A program made the translations under genes and the position numbers. 64,000 nucleotides of DNA. It comes from Adiantum capillus-veneris (lineage: Eukaryota > Streptophyta > Polypodiopsida > Polypodiales > Pteridaceae). Under the pieces are notes generated by a model. That model did no database searches. It was not told where the DNA came from and saw nothing but the letters and a program-made list of their open reading frames with translations. Shown piece by piece: positions 1 to 11,849 of the stretch. The stretch is from contig CM043958.1 of assembly GCA_014529385.2 (NCBI GenBank), forward strand, positions 158,276,941 to 158,340,940, given 5' to 3'. The first letter of the stretch is position 1. Every line of letters starts with the position of its first letter.

Positions 1-894
1 GAGTAGTGTGGTCATAGTTCTTACATCCATTCCATGACATGGTATGCTCCTGGGGTGACCTATCACATAAAAATATCTTTGGTAGGAGTGCCCTCATGTT
101 AGGAAAGAGTGTGTTGCTGCTGATGAAAAGTTTTTGCATTGTCCTACTAGGGATCTCTTCATGTCAGCATAATGATTTTTGGTGTAGTGGGAGCCACATT
201 GCCGCTGAGGAGAGCTTTGTGCCACCGTAAAAGCTTCATGTTATGCCAGTTCCTTGAGCCGTTCTTGCAAACAACGCCACTCAACTAGCATAGCAAGAGG
301 TCACCTTGTAACAAAAACATGTATGAACTCAACATTTGCAAGCTATATAATGAAGACACTTGTTAAGTATATGGTGTACAAATTTGCAAGTATTTCTATC
401 TAGCTGGGAATAAACAATATAAAAATATACATTAGGATGAGACTACCACCCCTAATAAGCATGGATTTGAAGCACCTACCTGCAAGATGTAACAAAGAAG
501 ACTGTTTTATAGGAAAAGTGGTGACACTTGGCCTCTCTAACCTGCAGCCTTTCACTATTTGTGCATAAAAGCAACCTTTGTGCAAAGCACTACAAAACAA
601 GTAGAGGCAACACCTTAGACTTCAAAGTTTATGATAAGATGAACACAATCAAAAGTAAGAAGTATATTGTTACCTTGCATAAAGGGGTTTTTTATTCAAA
701 TATGTGATGGTATTGGCAAGATATTGAAGAATCGTCAACATTCATCTCACCGATGCTACGACGTTCCTGGGATGACCTCTGCTCACCCTCACGTGCGGCC
801 TTCGATGCAAACCTTGCGAACAAGCAAATATGTATGCATACGATTTGTGATGTCCTTGAGCACCATGGTAGTTGTTGCATGAGGAAGCAAAGGA
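1..894. other. No gene recognised
   Basis: AT-rich sequence with only short open frames on either strand and no recognisable domain or repeat boundary. It lies beyond the truncated end of the Ty3 element that begins near 1.5 kb. Confidence 0.5.
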
Positions 895-1130
895 TGAAAA
901 GACAGAGGGGGGAGGGAGAGAGAGGAACATGGGAGAAGACAAGGGGGTAGTGGGGGAGAGAGAGAGAGAGAGTGGAGAAGGAGGAGAGAAGGGGGCAGGG
1001 CGGGAGAGGGAGGAACATGAGAGGAGAGAAGGGGACAGTGGGAGAGAGAGAGAGAGGGGAGGAGGAGGAGAGAAGGGGCAGGGAGGGAGAGGAGAGGGAG
1101 AAAGGGGGAGGGAGGAAGAGAGAAGAAAGG
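895..1130. repeat. GA-rich low-complexity tract
   Basis: Imperfect purine tract made of GAGAGA, GGGAGA and GGAGGA units. The Arg/Glu/Gly-rich and Leu/Ser/Pro-rich open frames across it are products of the composition and should not be treated as genes. It is followed by short poly-T and poly-G runs to about 1280. Confidence 0.85.
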
Positions 1131-1525
1131 TTTTTTTTTTTTGGGGGGAGTTTTTTTTTGAAAAATTGGACTTTTAGTGCTTGTAAGTTTTAAAAAATGT
1201 CAAAAAATACTTTTTGATATGGATATATGTTGGGGGGGAGTTTTAAGTCAAAAATAAGTAAAAATAACTTTTTTTTTTTAAAAGTCAAATTTTGGCTCTT
1301 AGTGATCCACGTTTTTGATGATGTGGCCACACCTCTTTACTCCCTTCACTTTCAAAAAGCTAGAGAGAGAAGGTGACCTCTTAGGTCCACATCCTACATG
1401 TGTCTAAAAAGAAGGTTAGAAAAGCCTACTCAAAACTAGCTTCTTGAATGCCCTTGTCCCCTTAACCCTACACACCATTAGCCCTAATCCCTAAAAATTA
1501 GGATTCCTTACAAGGCCCATGCAAG
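1131..1525. other. Non-coding stretch beside truncated element
   Basis: Poly-T and poly-G runs followed by AT-rich DNA. No LTR or polypurine tract is visible where the 3' end of the neighbouring minus-strand retrotransposon should be, so the element appears cut off near 1.53 kb. Confidence 0.4.
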
Positions 1526-1578
1526 GTTCATATTTCTCCTAATGCACCTTTGTCAATTGCTTTGCTCTTGAGTCGATG

Positions 1579-3168
1579 TCACTTATTAAAGTATTCCTTG
1601 TTTTTCAACCTTGCATTTTTGAGTCGTTCTTTTGCAGCTTCAATGTCTCCAGGTCTTCTCTCTAGCTGCCTTATACGCAGTGCAAGGAGATCTTCCCTAC
1701 TAAGCCCCTCTTGCCAAGGTAGTACATTCCATGTGGGAATTGTATCTTCAATCGGCATCACTGGCTTTTGACCATACATTAGCTCCCCAGGCATGTAGCC
1801 AGTTACTAAGCTATGTGTTGTACGATCAGCCCATAAAGCATATGGTAACAGTTTTGGCCACTCACCAACTCTTTCTTCGCAAGCCTTGGCCAAAGCTTTG
1901 ATGATAGGAGGATGTCCTCTTTCACTCTTTCCATTGCCTTCAGGGTTGTAAGCTGTAGTAAGAGAAAGCTTGATTCCTAATATAGAAAAGAACTCCCTTG
2001 CTTCTTCGACATCTAGTTCACCTCTATCTGTAGTGATTTTTCCCACACAACCATAACGGCAAATCACCTCATCAAGAAGGAATTTGCACATAGCTTCCGT
2101 GGTTTTAGCTCTTAATGCTCTTCCTCCAACCTGGTTAGTTAGGTACTCTCGTGCAAGAACCAAGTATCTCATCTGCCAGAGTCCTAGAGGCATTGTGACT
2201 AAATACACAACCCATTTATAGTGCATGGCTAGTGGATATGTAGGGTGCAATCCATCACGATGTCGAACATTTGAATACACTTGACAAGCTACACATGTCT
2301 CTACAAACTGAGATACATCTTTATACATACCCTTCCACCAGTATTTTTCTTTCAACTTGGAGAAGGTTTCCCATACACCCCTGTGTCCAGTCCATAGACT
2401 CTCATGAAACTCTTGCATGAGCTTTACTTGAGTCTCTTTTTTACATATAACCCTTTGCGGTGTAGCACCCTTTTGCTTAGGATGCTTCCACAAGTAACCA
2501 TCCCTCAAAAAGTACCCATATGCTTTCCTACGTATCCTCTTGAATTCTTGTTCAGACCAATCATCCTGTTTTGTTAGAGTACTCAAGTAGCTCCCAATAA
2601 GAAGCCAATCACCTTCATAAAGCTCTTTCAAGAATGATTCAAGTAGATTAGTCATGCAGACATTGTTACCTTTGACATGAGAGATAGAATAGAACTTTGT
2701 GCCTACATCATCTCCCTCGTCAATCATTTGTGACTCATCTTCATACCTTGCCCTTGATAGCATATCTGCCACTGTATTGTCTTTACCTGCAATGTGCTTA
2801 AACTCAGGATTTAAGGACTTAATGTAGGCAATCCACCGCAACATAGCAATGTCTGGAGTTGAGCATCTTGTAATCATCCCAAGAAGTGGTAGACAATCTG
2901 TTTCTACAACCACACATGCACCAATTAGGTACTCTTTCCCACTTTTCAAGGCTGTAACCATACCCCATAACTCTCTCTTTATCTGTGGATAGTTTCTTTG
3001 GCAATCACTTAGCACCTTTGCTCCAAATCTTACCACATACATGTGTCCTTCTTTGTCATCTTGCCCTATTGCCCATCCAATCCCTATAGGACTGGTGTCT
3101 ACTGTCACAATTACTGGCCTTTGACACTCATAGTCTACCTTTCTCAAAGTTGTTGCTGACTGGAGCAA
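1579..3168 (-). pseudogene. RNase H, H2C2 domain and integrase of Ty3-type element
   Basis: A 529-codon frame. RNase H covers about residues 15-145 (VTVDTSPIGIGWAIGQDD, then FKHIAGKDNTVADMLSRA). An H2C2 zinc motif follows at about 252-295 (FHESLWTGHRG ... CVACQ). The integrase core covers about 310-470, with ITTDRGELD holding the second catalytic Asp and AYNPEGNGKSERGH holding the Glu. At the first catalytic position the text reads WVVYLVTMP where an Asp is expected, so this copy is probably catalytically dead. The frame ends in TGA at EYFNK; the next few in-frame residues (HRLKSKAIDKG) still look like the integrase C-terminus before homology stops. Confidence 0.85.
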
Positions 3169-4546
3169 CTCCTTTACCTTTGGATTTTACATGTGCTTCT
3201 ATCCATTTAAACTTCTGATTCTTTCTAAGCAGCTGATAAAGAGGATCAGCTACATGTGCATAATGTGGAATCCAAATAACATAGAAGACACATGCTCCCA
3301 GAAACCTTCTAACCTCAGTGATGCTAGTGCACGTTTCTTTCATTCTTTGGATGGCATCTATCTTTGTTGGACAAGGTTTCCTACCATATGGCCCGCACAT
3401 GTGCCCCACAATAAGCACTTCATTGACACCAAACATAGACTTTTTCCCTGACAATGTAAGATTCACTTCTTCCAACCTAGACAAAATTTTATCACAATCA
3501 TTTATGTGATTTACCACAAACCTGCGACATCCCTTGAGATCCAAAGCTTCATCTTTGTCACTTTCTTCACATCCTTTGATAGGAAAATCATCAATGAAAG
3601 GCATTGTGATTTGAGGAATAAAGTCACGTAAGACCTTATTCATCCCATTCATCATATGTGCAATCGAGTTGGTTGCTCCCTGTGGCAAGGTACACATCCT
3701 TACCAAACCCAAAGGTGTCCTCATGGTTGTCAAGTCTCTGCTTTCGATTGCAAGATGAAATTGATCATAACCTGAGTAGAGATCCCCCATTGAGTAGATT
3801 TCCCTCCCTGCAAATGCCTCTGCAAACTCATCCACAATTGGACATGTACCTACATTTCTAATTGTCACCTTGTTCACTGGTTGCATATCTTGGATGAAGC
3901 GTAGAGAACCATTCTTCTTCGGAACTGTGAACCACCTGTTTGAGTATGGAGCACAAGAAGTCTCCAAGATTTCCATTTTGATTTTCTCATTCAGTAGCTC
4001 TACTAACTTTGGCAAATGAGCCTTTGGAACCGGAATAGGCCGCAGATTCCAAGGCACATGAGGTATTGTGAAAATTACCATAGGAGCTACAATAGAAGGA
4101 TCAACACATCCTATCTCATGTGGCTCAAATGCAAAAGCCTTACCATGCTTTGAAAGCATTTCTTTGAAGAACTTTGTCTCCTCCTGTGTTAGAAACTCCT
4201 CGCGACCAATCTGCAAGTCTTGGAAAGACTCCTTTGTGAAGGTATGCCCAATCTTTTTAGGATTCCTAAAACTTGGTTGTAAAGAAGCCTGCTCAATCTT
4301 TTCCCTCTTGTTGGGTGGTAAGGGTGAAGCTACTGGTTTCACCTTCTTTGCTACACTCTTGTATTTAGTTTCAACATGGACTTCTAGGCCAACTGTTTGG
4401 CTTTCTTTAAAGGCTTCTATTGCTTGATACATTTCCATAGAGCAAACTTCCACAACTTCATTTTCAAGATGCAAACTAGACCCCATTATAGCATCAAGCT
4501 CACCCATAGTATCTACAAAAGAAACTTGTTTACACAAACCCAACAT
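3128..4546 (-). pseudogene. Reverse transcriptase of Ty3-type element
   Basis: A 472-codon frame. RT motifs run from about residue 150 to 420: WFTVPKKNGSLRFIQDMQ (fingers), SMGDLYSGYDQFHLA (first catalytic Asp), SRDLTTMRTPLG, LPQGATNSIAHMMN and the catalytic box MPFIDDFPIKG (the YxDD equivalent is FIDD). It then reads into the connection region (ITEVRRFLGACVFY). The RNase H continues in another frame: the two overlap at 3128-3168, and a single-base difference near 3175-3190 joins them. Catalytic Asp residues are intact, so loss of function comes from frame breaks rather than active-site loss. The SRDLTT and DD-P-KG wording differs from the usual plant Ty3 clades (Tat, Athila, CRM, Tekay, Reina) as I remember them. 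Confidence 0.85.
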
Positions 4547-4747
4547 TTTCAGTAGGCTCTAGCAACCCACTCTTTTTCATGCCTATTTGTACATTATGCA
4601 CATATTGCCTCTCACATCTCTTCAAATCTTCAAGTTTTGTAAAACATACTGATCCATTCTTTGTTACCAAGGAGCTCGTTGAAAAAGCTTCACCTATTTT
4701 TGGATCAGGTGAGACCCTTTTTCTTTCTGTACCACTGCAATCCCGCT

Positions 4748-4948
4748 TTACAATGGTACTTGGCCAAAACCCATCATTTCTCTATGATCATGAAACTCTT
4801 TGCTCACCTTTGGTAGAGGATGTTCTCTGAGGTTGTCACGATTTCTTTCATGGTTCACACAAACTGTGAGAAATTGGACAGCTTGTTTACCATCTTTGCT
4901 ACATATCCTAGCATATGCTGAACCATCATCCATTACCTTTGTTTCCAT
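4748..4948 (-). pseudogene. Linker between protease and RT, in-frame continuation
   Basis: Sixty-six codons in the same frame as the protease segment, separated from it only by one TGA codon. It contains METKVMDDGSAYARI and a basic C-terminal part. I take it as the protease-to-RT spacer of the same polyprotein. The following 200 bases (4547-4747) hold no clean frame before the RT segment begins. Confidence 0.5.
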
Positions 4949-6337
4949 TCAAACTCCCACAATGTAGGGTTGTCCAAGGATGAGATGATATGAAGATCTA
5001 TCCTGTACAAAGAAGTTTTGGTCAATCTTTACATCACCTATTGTTACCTTCACACCTAGACATGCTGCATACAATTCACCGGATGAATTGTTTGCCACTT
5101 TTACCATCCAGCCATGATCTGTGTCCATCGGCCATTTGCACTTGTTGTAGAGACTCTTTGACATTATGTTTATTTCTGAACCATGGTCAATCAAGGCAAC
5201 AAATGGCTCTTCAAGATCACCTACCTTGACCAAAGTTTCTGTAGTAGCCCTTGCCCAATGACTTCGTGAATAGTAACTCCTAGGAATATCTTCAACTTCT
5301 TCATCATCATTTGAGAAATACACTTGCTTCACTCTCCCACTAGATTGGTAGCATCCTACCACAGCTCCATCATTCTCCTTATTTTGCAGTTGCATCCCTT
5401 GTGTCTTTGAGGTTTCCCCTTCAACCTGTGGACGAGAAACTTCAGCAAGGGTTTGCCTCTTCCTCTTGATGATGTCAATGATCTCCTCATGGAATTCACG
5501 CTTTGCAATGCCAAGAACTTCTCCCAGAGTAAACTCAATCTTGCTATTCAAGATCCTTTCCTCCAAGACTTTCTTTAAATCTGTAGCAACCTCAATATCA
5601 GATTGTAGTTTATAAGTTGGGCCTTTTGTCTTACCTTTCGTTGGCTCTTTCTTCTTTCCTGTTGTAGACTCCTCCATGAGTACTTTAGGTGGAGATTCTC
5701 CTTGTGTTGAGGGTGTTTGAGAAGGCATTGAGTCGCTTCTTCCCCCACTTCTAGAAGCTCTTTTTGATGGTCCTTCATCAGCATTCTCACGTCTGCGCTT
5801 CTCTTCTACAATTGCCTCATTTTGTTGGCATTTTGTAATGTAGGCATGCATTGACAATGAGTCCACTGGATCATTCCATCCTGTTTCTAGACGTATGCAA
5901 TCACCTGCTTCATGTAGAATCTCTTTTGTAAGCTTTCCCTTTTTAGCTAATTGCATGACATTTGGCCAAATTTGACCATGATGGTCACTCACCTCTTCAT
6001 CACAAAAATGTTCAATTTTTACTCCATAAGTAGATGCCTCAACTGAAGAGGTGGCATGCTTGGTTGCCATATCTTCAACTAAGGTTTGCATTCCCCCTTC
6101 CCAAAGTNNNNNNNNNNNNNNNNNNNNNNNNNNNNNNNNNNNNNNNNNNNNNNNNNNNNNNNNNNNNNNNNNNNNNNNNNNNNNNNNNNNNNNNNNNNNN
6201 NNNNNNNNNNNNNNNNNNNNNNNNNNNNNNNNNNNNNNNNNNNNNNNNNNNNNNNNNNNNNNNNNNNNNNNNNNNNNNNNNNNNNNNNNNNNNNNNNNNN
6301 NNNNNNNTTGTGGGTATGTCAATAATCTTTGATCCAA
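4949..6337 (-). pseudogene. Gag-like region plus retropepsin (Ty3-type)
   Basis: A 462-codon frame of which about 67 codons fall in the N gap (6108-6307). The N-terminal part is highly charged, with Ser/Lys/Glu-rich stretches, and I see no CCHC zinc knuckle. Near the C-terminus is a retropepsin core: ALIDHGSEINIMS, where DHG stands in place of the usual DSG or DTG, and later HLILGQPYI, matching the ILG-P flap-side motif. The active-site Asp is kept. The frame ends in TGA at 4951-4949, immediately followed in the same frame by ATG and continuing coding sense, so the stop is probably an inactivating mutation (GTTCGA to GTTTGA would create it). The retrovirus-like protease would normally process the Gag-Pol polyprotein. 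Confidence 0.7.
6108..6307. other. Assembly gap of 200 N
   Basis: Exactly 200 undetermined bases inside the gag-like region. The round number suggests a fixed-size scaffold gap rather than a measured distance. Confidence 0.99.
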
Positions 6338-7402
6338 AGCTTGGTTGTTGTCTTTATTTTGTCTCTTAGGTTTGCAACAGAGCCTCTAAGGGTTCTAAGC
6401 AATTTGTCCCACTACGATTGAACCTCCTAATGAAAAAATTTTGAAAAAAAACTCCGCTCTTTCTACCTTTCCTTGTTTTCTTTTTTATGTTTAACATGTT
6501 CCCTAGTCTATTGCATCTCTTTCTTCAAGGAAATCTTTTGCTTTAGCCTTTTAGCTTTCATTTTGTGTCTCTTCGCATTCCATGATTTTTTTGAGTCCTA
6601 ATCGTTAAACTTTCAAACTCAGTTTGACCTGGCAAAACTTTGCCTTGTCCTCTATCATCATGTTTCTTGTGGCTTCTTGAGATTGAGCTCTAGTTACCAC
6701 ATTGATAGGAGTTGCTGGCTTGGTTTTAGGTTCACTTGAACAAGGCAAAACTCTAATGACATTCATCGTCACTTTTCCTTTGTTTTAAGGATTCTTAAGG
6801 GAATTTGGAAGTGCATGACCTATCCCACAACCCTCACAACCCTCACGACAAGGGTTAATTGTGCAATAGAAACCTCAAACAATTAAAAAAGCTGAGTAAG
6901 GGCAAAGCCATATTGGTAGATCTTGATTTAGACACAGATCGTGATTATTCTCCTAAATACTTAAGTTTAAACAATAGATTACAGAAGAAGAAGGAAATTT
7001 AGATACAATAATATTTGAGTGATGATGATGCCAATTTAGAGCTTGAACGATTCTAGATGATGTATGTGGGGGACAAGCATATGATCAATCAATTAAAGAT
7101 AGTCAGTTAACATGAACATACCACTTTCCAGTTGCCTCCTCATCCCTACACAATTTAGTTGTTGAATCGGGAGCCATAATATCTACTCATTATTGTATTG
7201 GTAAATCCTCAAGTGCAATAATTTTCTACCGTGAATGTTTAGGGCTTAGGAATCTAGTTGGAAATGTTGTTGGGGAAATCAACCTACATACGGATGCATG
7301 AAAGATACTAGATTAAAAATAAAAGCCTTGCTCACCAAGCTGCAGATTGGCCCAAGGATATTGGATGAAAAAATGAAGATCATATTGAAGACACTAGGGG
7401 AC
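6338..7402. other. No gene recognised
   Basis: AT-rich DNA upstream of the gag-like region of the first Ty3 element. I found no LTR end, PBS or coding frame that could be assigned. Confidence 0.4.
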
Positions 7403-8271
7403 TGTTTGTGCGAGAGCAAATCACAACAACTATAAAGTGCATGCAACACAACATAGATCAACATAATGTCAATCAAGGATACAAATGACATGATAGGTGC
7501 ACGGAGGCAATCTCTTTAGCTTGCCAGGATGAGACTATCCCACACACACAACACTCTGGAAGGCAAACTAAACCACAATCTATAATCTCACTACTCTCAA
7601 CTACACCATCTAACCCACATGCACACAAATAGAAGTAAAGACACTAAACCATACCAAAATTGTACAAAACTTAAGGAACACCATCCCTTCACTAGGATAC
7701 ACATGTCCCAACTCCTCTACACTCAAAATCCTCACTCTAGACCCATCTGCGGAAAACCCTAGCCACGGTTCTAATAACTACTTGCATGCAAAAAATAAAC
7801 ATTGCTTGATATACTTATGGCCACAAATAACTCGTAGATGCATGAGAGTGTGTGCTCTGTTCCACAAGGAATGCTTGGCATTGATGCGTAGCTCTTGTAG
7901 AGCCAATCACAATGGTGCAATCGGATCTCCAATGTGATGAACGAGCAGGACTAGTGCCAGGATGAAGCTCACACTCTCCCTCTCTTTCTCTCTCACATAG
8001 TCTACAACAGCTTAAAACTTGATTATGATAAAAATTCTCGTTCAAATGACCTAGGTACCTTATATACTAAGGCTACCATAGGTTAAACTAAAAGAACGAG
8101 TTCAAAGGGTAAAATGCCTTTGTATGTACAGTGCCATTGTACCCCGGCTTCTGCAACTAGACTAGCTACTCATTACAAATGATGTTTTTAACCATAATCT
8201 GTAGCATCTCATAACTCTTAGAGTATAAGTCTTTGTTGAGTTATGTCGTGTTGTTGACCCACGGGTCAACA
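7403..8271 (-). repeat. LTR of family A (3' LTR of a minus-strand element)
   Basis: 869 bp bounded by TG and CA (plus strand TGTTTGTGCGAGAG ... GGGTCAACA). The high-coordinate end abuts a C-run (8272-8287) that reads on the minus strand as a polypurine tract just before TGTTGACCC, which defines a 3' LTR of a minus-strand element. The LTR start carries a near-palindrome, GTTGACCCACGGGTCAAC. A truncated relative lies at 26068-26413 and a short piece at about 33407-33461. No matching 5' LTR was found in the window. Confidence 0.65.
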
Positions 8272-8290
8272 CTCCCCCCCCCCCCTTTCG
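8272..8290 (-). other. Polypurine tract
   Basis: Plus-strand CTCCCCCC... followed by TTTCGAG; on the minus strand this is CGAAAGGGGG...GAG directly before the LTR start TGTTGACC. Position and composition fit the plus-strand DNA primer of an LTR retrotransposon. Confidence 0.6.
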
Positions 8291-11232
8291 AGTTCATGTC
8301 GTCCCTGACATGACCTGGTTGTCAATTTTGATGCGGTCTTTGTTGTCATTTTACTGTCTTGTGCTCCATTGCTTGTACTTTTGTCAAACCACACAAGGAC
8401 TATGATCCATGAGAATCATAATTGATGACAAAACTTTTGTCCTTCACATCCATGTCTGAGCTACATCATCTGTTTCTGTCATTATAGGTCTATTTCCAGA
8501 TCTATAGAGAAAGCTCCATCCTTCACTTGCTCCAAAAAATCTGTCAATTATGAGTATTTGTGATTCTCAAAAAAACTTCTACAATCTTTAGAATTGAATA
8601 ACTGGTTTGCAGATCTTGTGATCCAATGACAACTTGGTAAGGATTCTATAGAAATTGTATGGCTAAACCTTTAACTTCTTTAGGCCAAGCTGCACTCCAA
8701 TACCAAGTCTATCTGTCAAGTCGAATCTGGGAGATAATTTTTTTTTATTTGAGGTTCAAAACCCATGTCCACCATTCAATCCGGCTCATCAAGTACAAGA
8801 TATGTAAATATGAGAAGGTTGATTTTTCTACCATTCGAGAAATGCTCTTCTTCGTTGGTGACTCCTTTGGTCCTGCATCAAGGTAATCAAAGTTGCATTT
8901 TCCATTGTTAGCTTTTGTGTGATGTGTAAATCATTATCGTGATTCTACTTGATAAATAACTTAATTAAAGCTTGACAAACCACAGTTAATTCCCTAAGTT
9001 AGTAACTTGCCTCAAAAGGGATTTATCCGATATCATTCATCATCGATGAGCTATCATTGTCCATTTATCTCCAAAACTCATATACATGATGTGCCAGGTA
9101 TGTAGATGGCTATCATGGCTTCAAATCTTAAAAATTGCATCTTTGGCTAGCTAGAGGTTAGACTTTTTAATTTTATTTATAGAAACCCCTTAGCTTGTAC
9201 TCTCTATTCGTAGCCTCCTAAGAAATTTGGTTTGATTTGGACTTGTATTTGGCACTCCAAGATAACTTTTGGATTTCAATCTCAAAAATGACTGATGACA
9301 ATTTTTGGCACCTTCCGGTTACCAAACACATGTAGAACCAATGATGAAAACCAGAAGTTGACTTGTTCCTTGGTTGCCCGTGCAAACATCTATCATGAGA
9401 GATGTGTGAATTGTCAACTTTGCACCCTTTTGTTCTTGTCAGCATTGTTAGTCCCTTTTGTTTTCTAGGCTTCATTATGTCACATACAATATAGAAGATT
9501 TACATTATGAAGATCTACTTTTTATATACGGCCTTGTAGTCGCATGAAGTGTCTGATAGGCAACTCTACACTTGATGGGTGCTTTTGTTTAGTTGCATCT
9601 CCAACTTCCATTGTCCTTGTAGGCCACGCCGGAGTTTGATGACTATTCTGAGTCATTTTTGGCCCCATATTGTTGTCGAAGACTGATCAACATTCTTTTC
9701 TTACCTCTGACGTTACCCATTGTGCATATGGATTTTGAGGCATACCTCGTGAAGTGTTGTCATTTTCTTGGACCTTCTTCTCTTTGTACTGCTCGGGATC
9801 TCTTCAGTGTGTTCTTCACATAGATGATGGATTTTTTTTTTTTAAAAATAATAATGAAATAAAACCAAAGATCAACAATCAATTCAGAAAAAAGAAAAAT
9901 TATTCGAATAGAATTCTAAATGCTATGTACATTGTACAATGTCCCTAGGGGATCATATATGGCTTTTGTCCCTATACTCGTCTTGTAACGCTATTATGAG
10001 GGCATATACTCTAAATTTTGTCAAAAAATGTCACAATCAAATGCAAAAATTCAATACAACTCACAAAACATTGCCCTATAATATTCATATATTAGGTCCG
10101 CATTTAAAATGCCTCCCCCCCTCCTATTTGGAGTCCTTCTGGATGACAGGGTATCGCCAAGGGTATGTGGTGTGCTCTGACAATAAATAAAATGTGTCTA
10201 TGCAGGCCTTGTAATGTAGCCCTATTATGCATATTCAATCAATGCGTGAAAAAGATTTATGTTGTGCAAGATGTGGGTATAAACAATTTTCTTATTGGCA
10301 TTTGTTGGCAAGGTTTCCTATTCTAAGCAATGTGATGATCCTTGAAGCTCCCGTGTTGTTTTCTTGATTGAAGGTTGGAGAGAGATTTGGACTCCCTCTT
10401 TGGTTGCCTCTGGTTTTTTTTAATTTTTTTGAGCTTTTCCTGTGCATCACTTCATTTCTTGATCAGTACGTCTTGTGCAACATGCAATGGTGAAGTGGGA
10501 TTCTTGATTTCTTCTAACTGTATTGTAATCATAGGAGGAATTGAAATAATTCAAGCGGCAATATGGTGATAATAGTTCTATTGGTTTCCTTTGGAACCCA
10601 CTTCTTTTTCATTACTATCCGTTTCGTTGATGCTGCTTGTTTGTGATACTTGTCCCTACTTCGTTTGCATTTGAAGAGACTTCTTTGGGATCCACCTTGT
10701 CTTTGTGTGAGTTAGCAATGGTCTTTGCTTTAGCCCTTGTATGCTTGGTTGACGACGAGATTCAAACTTTGGGAGTTGATTCTCTAACTATTTTGGAATC
10801 AAATAAATTCCTAACCTCTTTGTGCTTGAATCAACTTCTTTGGAACCCAAATTTGAGTTGCGAATGCTTACGGATTTGTAATTTTCTTAGTTGTTCGTGC
10901 AGGCTTTGATTCTTTTTCTTTTGGTATTAGATTTTGTGATTTTTCATCAGAGATATATCATTTTCTTGATCCATACCTGTTTTTGGCCAAGCTGGCTCTT
11001 TGGTATTTAGGTTTGTCTAACTGTTTGGTTCAGAGTTTTTGTTATTTCCTTTTGGCCGTCCTTGGTTGTTACGGGAGCTGCTAGTGACGGTAACGACTTG
11101 AGTTCCTGGTAGGGGATGTCATAAGATTCATCACTATTGCTACTATCATTGACAAGGTTGATCTGTCACTTTCCCTCGGTGTTTTGGTTGGTTATGGAAA
11201 GTTACTATCTGTTTGCTCTTGGATTGTTGTGT
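8291..11232. other. Internal region with no recognised domain
   Basis: About 3 kb between the polypurine tract and the protease-side remnants. No RT, RNase H or integrase motif was visible in any frame; some minus-strand stretches are Lys/Ser-rich but broken by stops. If it belongs to the same element as the gag below, the element lacks a pol region here. Confidence 0.4.
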
Positions 11233-11810
11233 CTAGAATGACCTTTCCAGCCAATTGATTAGTGTGTTGTTAGCTTGTTGACATGGATATCTTCCTTTTG
11301 GCTGAATCTTTTCTTCCTGTATAGGAGCCACAGATGAGGATGCTTGTTGCACCTGCATCACCATGAGAGATTTTGCAATCCACTTTCGATACATTTTATT
11401 CTTGTAGCGGTGATATTGGTTCCTAGATTTTTGATTTGGACAATCATAAAACCGTGGATTTGTTAAAGTGTCTTTCGTGTCACCTGCTGGGTTGTATGGA
11501 TTTCCGTTGTTTTCATCTTCTTGAATCTCCAAGTGTTCTACAAAGTCATAGAACTCGTCTTCTTCTTCATATTTGTTTCCTTGACTACACTCATTGCAAA
11601 GTAAGGAACAACACCATAGCCATCTTGATCACAAAACTTTGTTGTTGGACCATCTTGAATAGCACACACATCCATAGTAGCCAAGATGTGTTCCCATTCA
11701 AGTGACTCTAAAGCTTCCTCAAGAAAGGGTAATGGGATATAATCCTTATCTTCAATTTCCCTTTCTACCATTTCTCTCGCTTTAAGCTTCCGCATTGCAA
11801 AGCTCCACAC
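11233..11810 (-). pseudogene. Unrecognised post-protease frames
   Basis: Two consecutive minus-strand frames of 90 and 99 codons (11538-11810 and 11233-11532) lie just downstream of a protease remnant on the same strand. The first is acidic (YIPLPFLEEALESLEWEH), the second basic and Gln/Asn-rich. I do not recognise either. They may be the tail of a Gag-protease polyprotein. Confidence 0.3.
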
Positions 11811-11849
11811 ATCCCTATTCTTTAGTCTTACCCTACCATGGTGGAAATT

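Larger units (their letters stand above)
1530..6337 (-). mobile_element. Degenerate Ty3-type LTR retrotransposon, unusual lineage, truncated
   Basis: Reading on the minus strand from 6337 down, the order is gag-like region, aspartic protease, reverse transcriptase, RNase H, H2C2 zinc-binding motif and integrase, which is the Ty3 order (integrase after RNase H). No LTR was found on either side. The integrase C-terminus stops abruptly near 1.53 kb, so the copy is truncated. Reading is broken by an in-frame TGA at 4951-4949, a degraded stretch at 4547-4747, a one-base frameshift near 3175-3190, and a 200-N assembly gap in gag. From memory, the RT wording resembles Ty3 elements best known from fungal genomes. 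Confidence 0.85.

Noticed and set aside
872-1177. Arg/Glu/Gly-rich open frames near 1 kb
   Set aside because: Produced by a GA-rich tract; composition alone explains them.
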